Assembly (NCBI GenBank): GCA_964036155.1
Contig: OZ038423.1
Coordinates: 61,829,249-61,893,248 of the forward strand
Length of the DNA: 64,000 nucleotides
Reading direction: 5' to 3'
From: Diploscapter coronatus
Taxonomy: Eukaryota > Nematoda > Chromadorea > Rhabditida > Rhabditidae
Positions 63,105 to 64,000 of this stretch are shown here, piece after piece. Numbering within the stretch: the stretch's first letter is position 1; each line of letters begins with the position of its first letter. The position numbers were made by a program, and so were the translations under genes. The notes beneath the pieces were generated by a model. The model searched no databases, was not told the DNA's origin, and worked only from the letters and a program-made list of their open reading frames with translations.

Positions 63105-64000
63105 CTAGAATTATAGATAAAAGTATTAATTTGAAAAATATTTGTTTTCGTCCTTTGATACTCACAAAATTATAAACGAAATCACGAAAATATGTTCAGA
63201 ATACGTTGTTCTCGACTTACTGATTGCTTATCACCAATTAAAACAGCTTAGGCTTAACTTTCTAGAACACTTTTATTGCCTAGGGAGTCTCATTTTGAAG
63301 CAAAATTATTTAAGAAATCTATGATTCGAAAGATAGTGACGATTTTACACTGTTTATACAATAGATCCCAAATTTTCGCTATCAAAGATAACATTTTTAG
63401 CTTATATGAATTTTGGTTTACTCTTATTTTATCATTCGAAATGTAATATTTTCATTCATTAGCTTTGAAATAAACGAATTCGTATCCTCGAGATTCGCCA
63501 ATTTTACAATCGATTGCTATGACGTGTAAGACATGTTTCGTCTTAGATTTTTGAACGTTACTGTCTAGTTGGTTCGTTCCTCTTCTGTCATATTTCCAAT
63601 TTCCATGTTTCTATGATAGCTAAATAAACGAATTGCGCTTAAAAACCAAATGATTTAAAACCTATCAATGCGATTGGAATTGTCTTATGTTTGGTTGAAA
63701 AATTACTTTAAAAAATATGTATATTGATAAAAGGCTAATAATTTCTCAATAAAAATTATCCAAAACAGGAATGTTTGTGGTGCGGCGTACCATTTTACTG
63801 CACCGCCAACATCCCTGATCAAAAGATACTCTTTTTAAAGGGGAACTATTTTCATGCAAAATAAAATTTGATCTACCTATGGAGTTGAGGATTAATTTTG
63901 GAATTTTGGATTTTTTTTAAATTCAAATTTCTCATCAATCGATGGATATTTTTAGACGAATATGATACACCTGTGCTTACCAAGTAGAATTATTTCACGC
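63105..64000. other. Unassigned right edge
   Basis: AT-rich sequence with short open frames only. A possible - strand donor (CTTG|gtaagc) lies at about 63976-63981, which could end an upstream exon of the gene at 62544-63104, but no matching acceptor or conserved peptide was found. Confidence 0.3.

Noticed and set aside
1..64000. CRISPR arrays, rRNA, tRNA or bacterial operons
   Set aside because: No regular spaced repeats, no rRNA-like blocks, and no tRNA cloverleaf was recognised by eye; the genes are intron-rich. A tRNA scan would be needed to exclude tRNAs fully.

Overview
This is a eukaryotic, AT-rich window. Genes have many short exons, and introns commonly end in TTTCAG or TTTTAG. Some introns are only 45-49 bp. 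The gene set (two F-box-like paralogs, a DUF1647-type protein, a PTIP homolog with only four BRCT domains, candidate spliced-leader acceptors just upstream of start codons) suggests a nematode. I cannot name the species.

Region 1 (1-24.3 kb). A type II diacylglycerol kinase (DGK delta/eta class) is on the + strand and is truncated at its 5' end by the window edge. Its 3' end converges on the 3' end of a large - strand gene. Positions 4493-14291 and 14492-24290 are the same 9,799 bp, introns included, and they flank exactly 200 N. The likely cause is an unmerged contig overlap rather than a biological duplication. The first copy holds the intact DGK; the second holds the intact 3' end of the - strand gene. 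Each also carries a truncated duplicate of the other gene.

Region 2 (23.3-36.0 kb, - strand). One gene makes a predicted 2,782-residue, mostly disordered Ser/Thr/Glu-rich protein. It has eight copies of an LRGIDAFTSLAETSTSLDFS-type module and a tandem 44-residue repeat, both in a single 6.7-kb exon, followed by a short coil and a C-terminal NHL-like beta-propeller. A second first exon (start codon at 26525) appears to give a 507-residue acidic isoform sharing only the propeller. This gene is the strongest candidate here for something undescribed.

Region 3 (37.4-51.1 kb, + strand). In order: LLPH (nuclear basic protein), a small secreted Cys-containing protein in four tiny exons, SUB1/PC4 (transcription coactivator), and a PTIP/PAXIP1 homolog with a Gln/Pro-rich N-terminus and four BRCT domains. 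SUB1 and PTIP are spaced in a way that fits a nematode operon.

Region 4 (52.1-64 kb). Two tandem - strand F-box-like paralogs share the same 11-exon, phase-matched structure. Next comes a + strand type II membrane or secreted DUF1647-like protein, then a 416-bp TA-flanked foldback element (MITE-like), then the 3' exons of an unrecognised - strand gene. Several 35-150 bp foldback sequences lie in introns and gaps. No tRNA, rRNA or CRISPR was recognised.
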